64,000 nucleotides of DNA, from the NCBI RefSeq assembly GCF_000820225.1, contig NZ_CDDK01000031.1, positions 294,076 to 358,075 of the forward strand, read 5' to 3'. The notes under the pieces are model-generated. The model worked only from the letters and a program-made list of their open reading frames with translations. It did no database searches and was not told where the DNA came from. This document shows, piece after piece, positions 26,466 to 36,540 of the stretch. The stretch is from Aeromonas veronii bv. veronii. Its GTDB lineage: Bacteria; Pseudomonadota; Gammaproteobacteria; Enterobacterales; Aeromonadaceae. The stretch's first letter is position 1. Each line of letters begins with the position of its first letter. The position numbers were made by a program, and so were the translations under genes.

Positions 26466-26750
26466 ATGGACCATCTGCTGACATTCGTGATCCTGGCTGT
26501 CTTTTTTCTGTTCTACTGGGTCTATTACACCAGCCAACGCAAACATCTCCCCACCACCTCGTGGGAGCAGCTCCCCACCAAAGCCGAATATCTGGCGACC
26601 CACCCTGAATCAGTCGATGGCGACATCATCTTCTGTTATCACTGCGGCCACCACGAGTTGCTGGAGCTAGGCATGGTGCACCTGACCGATTTTCGCCGGG
26701 AATGGGTCTGCGCCAAGTGCAAGCAGGTGCTGTTTCGCGAAATAGAATAA
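26466..26750 (+). CDS. Small membrane-anchored zinc-ribbon protein, unknown
   Basis: An unrecognised 94-aa protein. One N-terminal membrane helix (about 4-22, LLTFVILAVFFLFYWVYY) is followed by a soluble domain with two Cys pairs. These are CYHCGHHELLELG near 57-60 and CAKCK near 82-85, a four-Cys zinc-ribbon arrangement. A strong CGGAGGAG ribosome site supports translation. Topology suggests an inner-membrane anchor with the ribbon on the cytoplasmic side, but this is inference. It stands alone between divergent glyA and convergent torS. Confidence 0.75.
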   Translation: MDHLLTFVILAVFFLFYWVYYTSQRKHLPTTSWEQLPTKAEYLATHPESVDGDIIFCYHCGHHELLELGMVHLTDFRREWVCAKCKQVLFREIE

Positions 26751-26798
26751 CGGCGCAGGAACTGGCCCCCTCTGAACGTTGTGCATCGCCAGCAGGGA

Positions 26799-29651
26799 TC
26801 AGAACGGCGAATCCCTGTTGGCCGCCAGCCACTGCTGCAACCCGCTCACCGCCGCGTCAAATTGCCCGCCGATTGCCGCAGGCTCCCCGCCTCCCGCCTC
26901 AAGAGCCGCACAGTGGCTGGCAAATTCGGTCAACCCCAGCGCCAGCGCACTTCCCTTGAGCTTGTGCGCCAGCTGACGTTGCTCTTTCCCCTCACCCTGA
27001 GCCAACTTATCTACCAACACCCGCCCTTGCGACTCAAACAGCGCGACCAGCTGGCGGATCCGCGCCATGCCGAGCAGGGGCAGATCGGCATCCAGCACCG
27101 GATTGGCCCACTCGGGGTGGTTAGTTGGGGGCACGGCTACTGATAACGGCACCCGCGGCTCGATAGAGGTTCCTTCTTGCCGAAACAGCTGATCGATAGC
27201 GTTCGCCAGCACCGCCAGCCGTACCGGCTTGCCGACAAAATCGACAAAGCCGGCGGCAAGGCAGTGGCGGATATCCTCCGGATACATCTGGGCCGAGATG
27301 GCGATGGCGGGCAGCGGCCGTTCATGCATCTCCTCGCTGATGGCGGCCAGATCCTCGCGCAGGCTCATACCGTCCATATCGGGCAGATTGATATCGAGCA
27401 GCGCCAGCTCGAAGGGGCGCTCGGTCACCAGCGCCAGCGCGCTGCGACCATCCTCCGCCAGGGTGACGCGATGGCCGAGGCGGGTCAGCATGCCGTGCGC
27501 CACCAGCCGGTTGATCTCGTTATCCTCCACCAGCAGGATGTCGCGGGATTGGCCAAGGTGCAGCGGCTGCGCCTCGGCGGGCAGTTGGGCGCTCGAGCGT
27601 TGCAAGGGCAGGCTGAAGCTGAATTCACACCCCTTGCCCGGTTCGCTGGCAAGGATAAGCTCGCCCCCCATGGCGGTCACCAGCTTGCGGCTGATCGCCA
27701 GTCCCAGCCCGGTGCCGCCCTGATGGCCTATATCACGCTTGCGCTGGCGAAATGCCTCGAACACCGCCTCCTGCTCATCGGCCGGAATGCCGGGGCCGGT
27801 ATCGCGTACCACAAACCGGATGCAGGGCTCGGCGCAAGGGCCGTGACAGACAAGGGGCGCCACCGTCAGGGTAATCTGGCCACGGGCGGTAAACTTGACT
27901 GCATTGCCGAGCAAGTTGCCGAGTACCTGGCGCAGCTTGCCCAGATCCCCCTCGACCACAGGCGCCAGCCAGGGCGCATACTCCAGTGCCAGGGTGACCC
28001 CCTTGGCCTCTGCCTTTGGCCGGAACAGCGCGCCCAGCTCATCCACCAGCTGGAACAGGGGGAAGGGTTCGCGGCGCGCCTCCACATGGCCCGCCTCGAT
28101 CTTGGAGTAGTCGAGAATGTCGTTGAGGATCTCCAGCAGGGATTCGCCACTGTGCTCGATGGCGGCCAGATAGCGCTGCTGGGTATCGCTGAGGTGGGTA
28201 TCTTCCAGCAGCGTCAGACCGCCCAGAATGCCGTTCATGGGGGTGCGGATCTCGTGACTCATGGTGGCGAGAAACACCGACTTGGCCCGGTTGGCCTGTT
28301 CTGCCTCGGCGCGGGCCTGCCGCTGCTTCTCCACCTCCTCATTGAGCCGCTCGTTGGCGTGGCTGAGCTGGCCGGTGCGCTCCTCGACCCGCGACTCCAG
28401 CTCTCGCTGATAGCGGCCCAGCTCTACCGCATTGTCACGAAACACCTGCAGGGCCCGCCCCAACTCCGCCAGCTCATCGCGCCCGGTACTGGCGATCGGT
28501 TCAAGGGGGGCCAGATCCCCGCGCGCCAACCGGCTCATCCCCGCCACCGCCCGTTGCAGCGGCCAGACGATCCGGCCGTAGACCATGCGCCACATCAGCA
28601 GCATCAGCAGTAGCAGGGTGAGCAGGCCAATGGCCATCAACGCCTGCTCCAGCAGCCTGAGGCGCTGGCTTAGCGCCTGCTGGCTCTGCCCCAGCGAATC
28701 GCGGGCACGGCTGACCAGCTCACCGACCTGCTGGTTGAGGCTGCTCATCAGGGCCTCATTGGCATTGGCCAGCACCCGCAGCGCCTCCCCCTTGCCGAGC
28801 CAGTCGCTGCGCAGTTGCACCAGCTTGTCGCTCTGCGCCAGCACGGTCAGCGCCTGTTCCACCGCCTGCCGGCGGGCAGGATCGGTCACAGCCCCGGCTC
28901 GCAGTTGCAAGATGGCCAACTCCCGCTGCCCCTCTTGCAATAACGTTTGCAACTGTTCCTGCCGTTCGCTGCGCCACATCTCCTCGATGCGCTGCTGCTG
29001 CATCAGGGTGCGATGACGCAGCTCGGTCATCTGCTCCAGCCAGTCGAGATCCTGCTCCAGCAGGCGGTCCAGCGTCCGGGTCGCCTGCGCACCTTGCTGT
29101 TGGTAGAGGGAACCCAATCCCGCCACCATCACGGTTTCGGCGTTCTCCATCTGGCTGCGCGCCAGCTCGGCGATCTGTCCGGCCGCCGCCACCAGACGGG
29201 CCCGCTGCGCCTCCCCCTGCGCCATCAGGGTCAACCTTTCCCCCACCAGCCAGCCCTGCTGGCCCAGATTGCCGATGATGCTCTGACTGAGCTGATCGAG
29301 GCTTGTTGAACCCTGCCCACGGCCAAGTTGCGCCAACACCTGTTGCAGCTGTTGCCCCTGCAGAGTGAGCAAGCGTCCCTGATGCTCCCGCTCCTGCTCG
29401 CTGGTTGCGGTGGCCAGCAGCCGCGACGCGCTCTGGATCTCGCCGCTGAGGCGAGAGAGCGTGCGGGCCAGCTCCTGATCGGCCAACGTCTGCTGCACCC
29501 CTTGCTCCAGCTGGCGCAGATGGCTAAGCCCCACCCAGCCCAGCAGGGAGGCACTCAGGGTCAACAACGCCATCAGGGAGAAGGCCAGCAGCAACTTGCC
29601 ACCCAGGCCGGAAAAGATTCTCACGGGAAGTCCCTTGGTTGTGGTCGGCAT
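26799..29651 (-). CDS. torS: TMAO sensor hybrid histidine kinase TorS
   Basis: Unorthodox sensor kinase that with TorT detects trimethylamine N-oxide and phosphorylates TorR. The product is about 950 aa (E. coli 914). Order: membrane helix (15-37), a large helical periplasmic sensor (40-330), second helix (about 335-355), HAMP, HisKA with [11 protein letters not shown], HATPase ([16 protein letters not shown]), receiver ([20 protein letters not shown]) and a C-terminal Hpt with [13 protein letters not shown]. The start at 29651 is the first ATG not overlapping torT; its ribosome site is weak. It is divergent from torT. Confidence 0.94.
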   Translation of the reverse strand: MPTTTKGLPVRIFSGLGGKLLLAFSLMALLTLSASLLGWVGLSHLRQLEQGVQQTLADQELARTLSRLSGEIQSASRLLATATSEQEREHQGRLLTLQGQQLQQVLAQLGRGQGSTSLDQLSQSIIGNLGQQGWLVGERLTLMAQGEAQRARLVAAAGQIAELARSQMENAETVMVAGLGSLYQQQGAQATRTLDRLLEQDLDWLEQMTELRHRTLMQQQRIEEMWRSERQEQLQTLLQEGQRELAILQLRAGAVTDPARRQAVEQALTVLAQSDKLVQLRSDWLGKGEALRVLANANEALMSSLNQQVGELVSRARDSLGQSQQALSQRLRLLEQALMAIGLLTLLLLMLLMWRMVYGRIVWPLQRAVAGMSRLARGDLAPLEPIASTGRDELAELGRALQVFRDNAVELGRYQRELESRVEERTGQLSHANERLNEEVEKQRQARAEAEQANRAKSVFLATMSHEIRTPMNGILGGLTLLEDTHLSDTQQRYLAAIEHSGESLLEILNDILDYSKIEAGHVEARREPFPLFQLVDELGALFRPKAEAKGVTLALEYAPWLAPVVEGDLGKLRQVLGNLLGNAVKFTARGQITLTVAPLVCHGPCAEPCIRFVVRDTGPGIPADEQEAVFEAFRQRKRDIGHQGGTGLGLAISRKLVTAMGGELILASEPGKGCEFSFSLPLQRSSAQLPAEAQPLHLGQSRDILLVEDNEINRLVAHGMLTRLGHRVTLAEDGRSALALVTERPFELALLDINLPDMDGMSLREDLAAISEEMHERPLPAIAISAQMYPEDIRHCLAAGFVDFVGKPVRLAVLANAIDQLFRQEGTSIEPRVPLSVAVPPTNHPEWANPVLDADLPLLGMARIRQLVALFESQGRVLVDKLAQGEGKEQRQLAHKLKGSALALGLTEFASHCAALEAGGGEPAAIGGQFDAAVSGLQQWLAANRDSPF

Positions 29652-29694
29652 TGACCGGATAATATGGCCCAACACTTTAACAAAACCCCTGACC

Positions 29695-30741
29695 ATGCGA
29701 AGCGTCTATCTCTCCCCGTTGTTGCTGATCTGGTTGCTAATGCTTCCCCGCGCCGCCCTCGCCTTTGCGGTCGATATCTGGCCCGGCGGCGAATTCAGCG
29801 GCCAGCCGCTGCGCCAGCAGTGGCCGGAGCCCGCTGCCGCAACCAAACCGCTGACCCTCTGTGCCCTCTACCCCCATCTGCGCGACGCCTACTGGCTTTC
29901 GGTCAATCAGGGCATGGTTGACGAGGCGAAGCGGCTGGGAGTCAAGTTGCAGATCCACGAAGCGGGGGGGTACGGCGCCCTCGCCGAGCAGCGCCAGCAG
30001 TTGCAACGCTGCGTGCAGGAAGGGAGCGATGCCATCTTGCTCGGCGCGGTGAGCTATCAGGGCCTGCGCGAGGCCATCAAGGCCACGCCGCTGCCGCTCT
30101 TTGGACTGGTCAACGATCTGCCCAACGGTCTGGTGCAGGCCAAGGTTGGGGTCTCCTGGTACCAGATGGGCTGGCAGATTGGCCACTGGCTGGCGCAGCG
30201 CCACCCCGCCGGCAGCAAGCCGGTCTCGGTCGCCCTCTTCCCCGGCCCGCAGGCGAGTGGCGGCAACAACTTCGTAGAGCCGGGCTTTGCCGATGCCATC
30301 AAGGGGAGCGCCATCAAGCTGGTCAGCACCGAGCGCGGCGACAACAGCCGGGAAATCCAGCGCACGCTGGTGCAGCAAACTCTGGCCCGCTATCCCGACC
30401 TCGACTATCTGGTGGGGGGCGCCATCGCCGCCGAAGTAGCGGTCAACGAGCTGGCGCAGCGCCATCTCGACAGGCCCCAGGTGCTGAGCACCTACTTCAG
30501 CCACGGGGTACAGCGGGGACTGCGCCGGGGCAAGATCCTCGCCGCCAACAGCGATCAGATGCGGCTGCAGGGGCGCCTTGCGGTCGCTCAGGCTGTCTGC
30601 CTGCTGCAACACCCTGATGCCAATGCCGAGCAGTGCCCTCGGGTGATGGGGCCACCCATTCTGACGCTGTCTGCGCCACTGGCCGACCCCGCCGATTCCC
30701 TCTCGGATGGCGCTTTTCGTCCCGTCTATCGGGTCGAATAG
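29695..30741 (+). CDS. torT: TMAO-binding periplasmic protein TorT
   Basis: Periplasmic sensor that binds TMAO and interacts with TorS. The 348 aa (E. coli 342) have a Sec signal ([20 protein letters not shown]), then a type-1 periplasmic-binding fold with [20 protein letters not shown]. Further motifs are [14 protein letters not shown] and [20 protein letters not shown]. It is divergent from torS, whose start lies only about 44 nt away, so the promoters must overlap. The GFA-family gene follows 37 nt later and may be co-transcribed. Confidence 0.94.
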   Translation: MRSVYLSPLLLIWLLMLPRAALAFAVDIWPGGEFSGQPLRQQWPEPAAATKPLTLCALYPHLRDAYWLSVNQGMVDEAKRLGVKLQIHEAGGYGALAEQRQQLQRCVQEGSDAILLGAVSYQGLREAIKATPLPLFGLVNDLPNGLVQAKVGVSWYQMGWQIGHWLAQRHPAGSKPVSVALFPGPQASGGNNFVEPGFADAIKGSAIKLVSTERGDNSREIQRTLVQQTLARYPDLDYLVGGAIAAEVAVNELAQRHLDRPQVLSTYFSHGVQRGLRRGKILAANSDQMRLQGRLAVAQAVCLLQHPDANAEQCPRVMGPPILTLSAPLADPADSLSDGAFRPVYRVE

Positions 30742-30778
30742 CCGTTCCAAATCCGATTAGCACACTCAAGGAGAAGAG

Positions 30779-31183
30779 ATGAAAGAGTTACATGCCAGCT
30801 GCCTGTGCGGCGCCGTCGCCCTGACCCTGCCGGATCAGTTCGACTATATGGGGAACTGCCACTGCAGCGAATGCCGCAAGTTTTCAGGGGGAGATTACGC
30901 CTCGGTCGGCGGACTGGATGGCAACAAGGTCACCATAGTGAAAGGGGAAGAGGCCATCGCCCGCTACCGGAAATCGGCAGAGACCACCCTGGCCTTCTGT
31001 CGTCACTGCGGCTCCAGCCTGTTCAGCCAGAAGAGCAGCAGCGGCAAGATCAACCTACGCCTCGGGGTACTGGACGATGTGCCGAGCCAGCGGCCCGCGT
31101 TTCACATCTTTGTCGGCTCCAAGGCGCCCTGGCACCAGATTGGCGACGACTGCCCGCAATTTGATACCCGCCCGCCGGTCTGA
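30779..31183 (+). CDS. GFA/CENP-V family zinc protein
   Basis: A 134-aa member of the GFA (glutathione-dependent formaldehyde-activating-like) fold family. Zinc ligands are visible in SCLCGAV, NCHCSECRKFSGG and FCRHCGSSLFS, the usual pattern of structural plus catalytic zinc. True substrates of most members are unknown. It has a good AAGGAGAAG site and lies between torT and convergent torR, inside the TMAO locus. TMAO breakdown by demethylase would give formaldehyde, but TorA yields trimethylamine, so a link to formaldehyde is speculative. Confidence 0.87.
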   Translation: MKELHASCLCGAVALTLPDQFDYMGNCHCSECRKFSGGDYASVGGLDGNKVTIVKGEEAIARYRKSAETTLAFCRHCGSSLFSQKSSSGKINLRLGVLDDVPSQRPAFHIFVGSKAPWHQIGDDCPQFDTRPPV

Positions 31184-31219
31184 TACCCGGTCAAACAGGT
31201 CAAGGCCACCGCAACGGGG

Positions 31220-31933
31220 TCAGGAGGCTATCTCGCCGGCAAACAGATAGCCTTCACCATGGACGGTGACAAACAGCTGGGGATCCCGCGGATCCGCTTC
31301 CATCTTGCCGCGCAGCCGCCGGATCAACACGTCTATGGTGCGATCGCTCGGGCCATCGCCGCGATGGCTGATGAGGGTCAGGATCCGCTCCCGACTGAGC
31401 ACCCGCCCGGCATGGGCGACAAAGGCCACCAGCACTTCATATTCGGCCTTGGTCAGACGCACCGGCACTCCGTCCTTGCTGAGCTGGCGGCGGGGAATAT
31501 CAAAACGCCAGGGGCCAAAGCGCACCGCATCGTCAGCCACCGCAGGCTCGCTCGGCGCGGCGGCCGCCAGCGAGATCCGCCACAGCAGATTCTTGACCCG
31601 CACCAGCAGTTCCCTGAGCTCGAACGGCTTGGTGACATAGTCGTCGGCCCCCATCTCGAGGCCGACAATCCGGTCCACCGCATCGCTGCGGCCGGTGACC
31701 AGAATGATCCCCACCGTGCTGCGCGCCCGCAGTTCACGGGTCAACAGCAGACCATCTTCCCCCGGCAGATTGATATCCAGCATCACCAGATCGACCGGCT
31801 GCTCTGCCAGCACGGCGCGCATCTCCTGGCCGTTTTCGACCGCCGTCACCCGATAGCCCTCCCGCTCGAAATAGCCGGTCAGCTTCTCGCGGGTAACCGC
31901 ATCATCTTCAACAACCAGAATGTGGTAGCTCAT
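31220..31933 (-). CDS. torR: TMAO response regulator TorR
   Basis: OmpR-type regulator that activates torCAD when phosphorylated by TorS. The 237 aa (E. coli 230) have a receiver (phospho-acceptor in LVMLDINLPGEDG, Lys in VTKPFELREL). The C-terminal winged helix follows (LTKAEYEVLVAFVAHAGRVLSRE, SDRTIDVLIRRLRGKME). It is divergent from torC; tor-box-like decamers lie in the 145-nt gap, so it may regulate itself as in E. coli. Confidence 0.95.
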   Translation of the reverse strand: MSYHILVVEDDAVTREKLTGYFEREGYRVTAVENGQEMRAVLAEQPVDLVMLDINLPGEDGLLLTRELRARSTVGIILVTGRSDAVDRIVGLEMGADDYVTKPFELRELLVRVKNLLWRISLAAAAPSEPAVADDAVRFGPWRFDIPRRQLSKDGVPVRLTKAEYEVLVAFVAHAGRVLSRERILTLISHRGDGPSDRTIDVLIRRLRGKMEADPRDPQLFVTVHGEGYLFAGEIAS

Positions 31934-31970
31934 GGGCAGGGTTCACGATGGTCGACAAGGGAGAATTATT

Positions 31971-32033
31971 CTATTCACATTTTGTCATAAATACCCCTAT
32001 TTCATTAATTTGTGGCGGCAGCCCTGTTCACAA
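31971..32033. promoter_or_regulatory. Putative TorR binding sites (tor boxes) before torC
   Basis: Decamers CTATTCACAT (31971-31980) and CTGTTCACAA (32024-32033) resemble the E. coli tor-box CTGTTCATAT with two mismatches each. They share an orientation and lie 48-108 nt before torC. A weaker GGTTCACGAT lies at 31939. Confidence 0.6.
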
Positions 32034-32078
32034 CGCCTCCCTATCATGGCTCCCATCAAAAAAGTGATGTGAGAGAGC

Positions 32079-33245
32079 ATGATGAAAAAACTGTGGCACT
32101 TCCTGCGCACCCCCAGCCGTCGCTGGTCGGTACTGGCGCTGCTTCTGGTGGGCGTCGGCGTCACCCTCGCGGGCACCGTCGGCCTGCACTATGGCTTTGA
32201 GAAAACCAGCAGCCTCGAATTCTGTATCTCCTGCCACTCCATGAAAGACACCGTCTATCCGGAGTACAAGGAGTCCATCCACTTCAAGAATGCCTCCGGG
32301 GTACAGGCGGTCTGTACCGACTGTCATCAGCCGAAGGATTTCGTCGGCAAGGTGGCCCGCAAGATAGAGGCGGCCAACGACCTCTATCAGGAGTACATAG
32401 GCCACAGCATCGACACCCAGGAGAAGTTCGAGGACCGGCGCCTGCATCTGGCCGAGAAGGTGTGGGCACGGATGAGCAGCCAGAACTCCAAGACCTGCAA
32501 GTCCTGCCACAGCTACGACAACATGGATCACGCCAAGCAGTCCCCGGCGGCTGCGCTGGCGATGAAAGATGCGGCGGCGAAGAACATGAACTGCATCGAG
32601 TGCCACAAAGGCATCGCCCACGAACTGCCCAACATGGCGGGCGGCTTCCGGGCCACTTACGCCACTCTGGTCAACGACGCGCAAGAGGCGCCAGCCACCG
32701 AGACCCTCTACAACCTGGGTGAAAAAGATCTCTATGCCAGCGAGCAGAGTAGCGAGCCGGTCGGCAAACTGCTGCCCGCCTCCCGTATCGACGTGGTGGA
32801 CCGCAGCGGCGATCGCCTCAAGGTGACCATCGAAGGGTGGCGCGAGAGCGACGGCAAGGGCCGGGTGCTGAGCGAATACATGGGCAAGCGGGTCTTCGTC
32901 GCCACCATCCGTGACGAACTGAAAGCGAGCGAGAAAGTGCTCAAGCAGGAGACCGACAGCGCCACCCATATCAAGTGGGAACAGGTTCAGGTGCAGGCCT
33001 GGGTCGATGGCAAGGGCTTTGAGTCCTCGCTCAAGCCAATCTGGGATTACGCCGGCGAGATGTACAAATCCACCTGCAACTCCTGCCACGGCGCGCCGGA
33101 TCCCGCCCACTTCACTGCCAACGGCTGGATTTCGGGACTCAAGGCGATGTCTGCCTACTATCGCCTGAGCAAGGAAGAGGAGCGCACCCTGCTCAAATAC
33201 CTGCAAAACCATGCCGCCGATACCGGTGGTCAGGGCAGCCACTAA
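32079..33245 (+). CDS. torC: Pentaheme c-type cytochrome TorC
   Basis: NapC/NirT-family membrane quinol dehydrogenase that passes electrons from menaquinol to TorA. The 388 aa have one N-terminal membrane anchor (about 17-37). Four CxxCH heme sites of the NapC domain lie at 49 (CISCH), 79 (CTDCH), 140 (CKSCH) and 172 (CIECH). A C-terminal monoheme domain has CNSCH near 333. The pentaheme count matches TorC (E. coli 390 aa) and not NapC. It starts ATG ATG after GAGAGAG. torA follows after 27 nt. Confidence 0.96.
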   Translation: MMKKLWHFLRTPSRRWSVLALLLVGVGVTLAGTVGLHYGFEKTSSLEFCISCHSMKDTVYPEYKESIHFKNASGVQAVCTDCHQPKDFVGKVARKIEAANDLYQEYIGHSIDTQEKFEDRRLHLAEKVWARMSSQNSKTCKSCHSYDNMDHAKQSPAAALAMKDAAAKNMNCIECHKGIAHELPNMAGGFRATYATLVNDAQEAPATETLYNLGEKDLYASEQSSEPVGKLLPASRIDVVDRSGDRLKVTIEGWRESDGKGRVLSEYMGKRVFVATIRDELKASEKVLKQETDSATHIKWEQVQVQAWVDGKGFESSLKPIWDYAGEMYKSTCNSCHGAPDPAHFTANGWISGLKAMSAYYRLSKEEERTLLKYLQNHAADTGGQGSH

Positions 33246-33272
33246 GTCCGGATTCGAAAGAGGAATAACAAG

Positions 33273-35765
33273 ATGATCAATATTTCCCGTCGTGGTTTTC
33301 TGGGTGGCTTGCTGGCCAGCGGTGCCTCTGCCCTGATCGGCCCCTCCCTGCTCGGTCGCGCCGTGATGGCTGCCGAGTCTGGCGACAAGCTGGTGCAGTC
33401 CGGCTCCCACTGGGGCGCCTTCCGTGCCCGGGTGGTCGATGGCCGCTGGGTCGAGACCCTGCCGTTCGAGCACGACAAGCACCCCACCGACATGCTCAAG
33501 GCCTTGAGTGAAGTGGTCTACAACCCCTCCCGCATCCGCTACCCCATGGTGCGGCTGGACTGGCTGCGCAAGGGCCACCAGTCCGACACCAGCGAACGCG
33601 GCCAGAACCGCTTCGTGCGGGTCACCTGGTCTCAGGCGCTGGACTTCTTCTATCACGAGCTGGAGCGGGTGCAGAAAACTTATGGCCCGAGCGCCCTCTA
33701 TGCCGGTCACTCCGGCTGGCAGTCGGTGGGCAAGTTGCACTCCGCTGGCGCCATGTTGGGGCGTGCCATGAACCTGCACGGCACCTATCTGGCCAAGGCC
33801 GGTGACTACTCCACCGGTGCCGCCCAGGTGATCCTGCCCCACGTGGCGGGCGCCATGGAGGTGTATGAACAGCAGACCTCCTGGCCGCTGGTGCTGGAGC
33901 ACAGCAAAACCATCGTTATCTGGGGCTCTGATCCCATCAAGAACCTGCAGGTGGGCTGGCTGGTGCCGGATCACAGTGTCTACGACTACTGGGCGCAGTT
34001 GAAAGAAAAGGTGGCCAAGGGCGAGATCCGGGTGATCAGTGTCGATCCGGTCAAATCCAAGACCCAGAAGTACCTCAACTGCGATCAGGTGACCCTGAAT
34101 CCGCAGACCGACGTACCGCTGATGCTGGGCATCGCCCACACCCTCTACAGCGAGAAGCGCCACGACGAGGCGTTCCTGAAGAACTACACCACCGGTTTTG
34201 ACAAGTTCCTGCCCTACCTGCTGGGCACCAGCGATGGTCAGGTGAAGGATGCCGAGTGGGCCGCCACCATCTGTGGCGTCCCTGCCGAGACCATCCGCGA
34301 GCTGGCCCGCACCATGAGCAGCGGCCGCACCCAGCTTATCGGCGGCTGGTGCGTGCAGCGTATGCACCACGGCGAGCAGTACGCCTGGATGCTGGTGGTT
34401 CTGGCCTCGATGATTGGCCAGATCGGCCTGCCGGGGGGCGGTTACGGCTTTGGCTGGCACTACAACGGAGCGGGCACCATCACCTCCAGCGGCCCCATCA
34501 TGTCCGGTTTCAGCTCGGTCATTCCCGGGGTCAAGCCGATCCATGACGGCGACTGGAAGGGCTACTCCAAGTACATTCCGGTGGCCCGTTTCGTCGACTG
34601 CATCCTCAATCCGGGCAAGCAGATCGCCTTCAACGGCCAGACCATCACCTACCCCCACATGAAGATGGCGGTGTTCTGCGGCAACAACCCGTTCCACCAC
34701 CAGCAGGATCGCAACAAGATGGTCGCGGCCTGGCGCAAGCTGGAAACCGTGGTCAGCATCGATCACCAGTGGACCGCCAGCTGCCGCTTCGCCGATATCG
34801 TGCTGCCCGCCACCACCACCTACGAGCGGGATGACATCGAGCAGTGGGGTTCTCACTCCAATGCGGGCATTCTGGCCATGTACAAGGTGGTGGAGCCGCT
34901 GTTCGAGGCACGCGATGACTATGACATCTTCGCCGATCTCTGCCGTCGCTTCGGTCGCGAGGCCGAGTTCACCGGTGGCAAGAGCAAGCTGGAGTGGATC
35001 CAGAGCATTTATGACGACGCCCGCCTGCAGGGGCGCGGCATCGGCATTCGTCTGCCCCGTTTCAGCCAGTTCTGGCACGGCGAAGGCTTCGTCACCTTCC
35101 CGGCAGGCCAACCCTGGGTGCGCCACGAGTCGTTCCGTCAGGAACCGGATCTGGAACCGCTCGGTACCCCGTCCGGTCTCATAGAGATCTACTCCAAGAC
35201 CATCGCCGACTACGGCTATGGGGATTGCCCGGGCCACCCGGTCTGGATCGAACCCTACGAGCGCTCTCACGGCGGGCCGGGCAGCAAACAGTACCCGCTG
35301 CACCTGCAATCCTGCCACCCGGACAAGCGGCTGCACAGCCAGCTCTGCTCCTCCGACAACTACCGCGCCACCTACACGGTGCAGGGTCGCGAACCTGTCT
35401 ATATGAATCCGCAGGATGCCAAATCCCGCGGCCTCAAGGACGGCGATCTGGTGCGGGTGTTCAACGGCCGCGGTCAGGTATTGGCTGGTCTGGTGGTGAG
35501 CGATGACTACGCCCCCGGCGTGGTGCGCATTCAGGAAGGAGCCTGGTATGGCCCGCAAGAGGGTGGCAAGGTGGGCACTCTCTGTACCTACGGCGATCCC
35601 AACGTGCTGACCGCCGACATCGGCTCCTCCAGCCTGGCGCAGGCCACCACGGCCCATACCGCGCTGGTGGAGATCGAGAAGTTCCGCGGACAGGCGCCCG
35701 CCGTCACTGCCTTCGGCGCGCCGGAATCGGCCAAGGGCATCGACCCCATGTTCCCGGCACTCTGA
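33273..35765 (+). CDS. torA: Trimethylamine-N-oxide reductase TorA
   Basis: Periplasmic molybdoenzyme reducing TMAO to trimethylamine as terminal electron acceptor. The 830 aa (E. coli 848) have a twin-arginine signal (ISRRGFLGG, RR at 6-7) and the DMSO-reductase-family core. The likely Mo-ligating serine is in GDYSTGAAQ, with WGSDPIKNLQ and the C-terminal cofactor-binding domain (SDNYRATY, VRVFNGRGQV). There is no N-terminal 4Fe-4S Cys motif, as expected for TorA. It sits in torCAD; TorD should insert the cofactor before Tat export. Confidence 0.96.
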   Translation: MINISRRGFLGGLLASGASALIGPSLLGRAVMAAESGDKLVQSGSHWGAFRARVVDGRWVETLPFEHDKHPTDMLKALSEVVYNPSRIRYPMVRLDWLRKGHQSDTSERGQNRFVRVTWSQALDFFYHELERVQKTYGPSALYAGHSGWQSVGKLHSAGAMLGRAMNLHGTYLAKAGDYSTGAAQVILPHVAGAMEVYEQQTSWPLVLEHSKTIVIWGSDPIKNLQVGWLVPDHSVYDYWAQLKEKVAKGEIRVISVDPVKSKTQKYLNCDQVTLNPQTDVPLMLGIAHTLYSEKRHDEAFLKNYTTGFDKFLPYLLGTSDGQVKDAEWAATICGVPAETIRELARTMSSGRTQLIGGWCVQRMHHGEQYAWMLVVLASMIGQIGLPGGGYGFGWHYNGAGTITSSGPIMSGFSSVIPGVKPIHDGDWKGYSKYIPVARFVDCILNPGKQIAFNGQTITYPHMKMAVFCGNNPFHHQQDRNKMVAAWRKLETVVSIDHQWTASCRFADIVLPATTTYERDDIEQWGSHSNAGILAMYKVVEPLFEARDDYDIFADLCRRFGREAEFTGGKSKLEWIQSIYDDARLQGRGIGIRLPRFSQFWHGEGFVTFPAGQPWVRHESFRQEPDLEPLGTPSGLIEIYSKTIADYGYGDCPGHPVWIEPYERSHGGPGSKQYPLHLQSCHPDKRLHSQLCSSDNYRATYTVQGREPVYMNPQDAKSRGLKDGDLVRVFNGRGQVLAGLVVSDDYAPGVVRIQEGAWYGPQEGGKVGTLCTYGDPNVLTADIGSSSLAQATTAHTALVEIEKFRGQAPAVTAFGAPESAKGIDPMFPAL

Positions 35766-35820
35766 CCCCAGGGGGACGAAAGCGCCCCCTTGAGTTTCCT
35801 TTATTTTTAAAGTCGTTAGA

Positions 35821-35845
35821 ATCGGGAGCCATCAAGGCTCCCGAT
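35821..35845 (+). promoter_or_regulatory. Intercistronic hairpin between torA and torD
   Basis: The 10-bp stem ATCGGGAGCC/GGCTCCCGAT has loop ATCAA and no T-run. It lies just before the torD ribosome site and may reduce torD expression or stabilise the torCA message. Confidence 0.55.
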
Positions 35846-35864
35846 TGCCATCCACGGAGGAAAA

Positions 35865-36533
35865 ATGCAGGAATTTATGGCTACCAGCGAACGCCGGGCC
35901 GAACTCTACTGGTGGTTCTCCACCCTGTTCGCCGCCGAACTCAGTGATGAGCAGATCGCCGAATATGACACCTATGATGTGCGAAGCTTCCTGAAAAGCC
36001 TCTCCACCCTGGATCCGATGCGCGAAGCCGTGGCCGAGCTCAACGAGGCCATCGCCCGCCTGTTGGTGCGCCAGGATCGCCAATTGGAACTCGCCGCCGA
36101 CTTCGCTGGCCTGTTTCTGGTGGATCCCAAACAGGGCGCCCTGCCCTACGAGTCCCTCTACCGCGGCGAGGCCAAGTTGCTGATGCAGGCCCCGATGGCC
36201 GAGATGCAGGCCCGCCTCGATCGCCTCGGCATCAATGTCAGCGATAAATACAAAGAGCCTGCCGACCATCTGGCCATCGAGCTGGATCTGATGGGCAATC
36301 TCATCATCCGCGCGGCGGAAGCCAAGAGCGCGGCCGAGCGGGAACGCTGGCTCGACGAGCAGGAAGCGCTGCTGCACGGCCATCTGCTGGGCTGGTTCGA
36401 CAAGTTCGAAAGCGCCTGTCGCGCCGCCGACCGGTTTGGCTTCTACGGCGCCAGTGCCCGTCTGCTGGGGGTCTTCCTCAAGATGGATGCCAACTACCTC
36501 TCTCTGGTCAAACCGGCACCATCTGCCGACTGA
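35865..36533 (+). CDS. torD: TorA-specific chaperone TorD
   Basis: Cytoplasmic chaperone that binds apo-TorA and its signal peptide and assists cofactor insertion. The 222-aa all-helical protein (E. coli 199) has the TorD-family core: [37 protein letters not shown] and the conserved [17 protein letters not shown] motif (family E(P)xDH). The ATG follows CGGAGG by 7 nt. It comes after torA with a hairpin in the gap, and a small membrane protein gene follows within 8 nt. Confidence 0.94.
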   Translation: MQEFMATSERRAELYWWFSTLFAAELSDEQIAEYDTYDVRSFLKSLSTLDPMREAVAELNEAIARLLVRQDRQLELAADFAGLFLVDPKQGALPYESLYRGEAKLLMQAPMAEMQARLDRLGINVSDKYKEPADHLAIELDLMGNLIIRAAEAKSAAERERWLDEQEALLHGHLLGWFDKFESACRAADRFGFYGASARLLGVFLKMDANYLSLVKPAPSAD

Positions 36534-36540
36534 GGCCGCG

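Noticed and set aside
32028-35657. 1209-codon minus-strand frame opposite torC-torA
   Set aside because: It is the high-GC antisense shadow of torCA; the plus strand encodes clear heme motifs and the molybdoenzyme.
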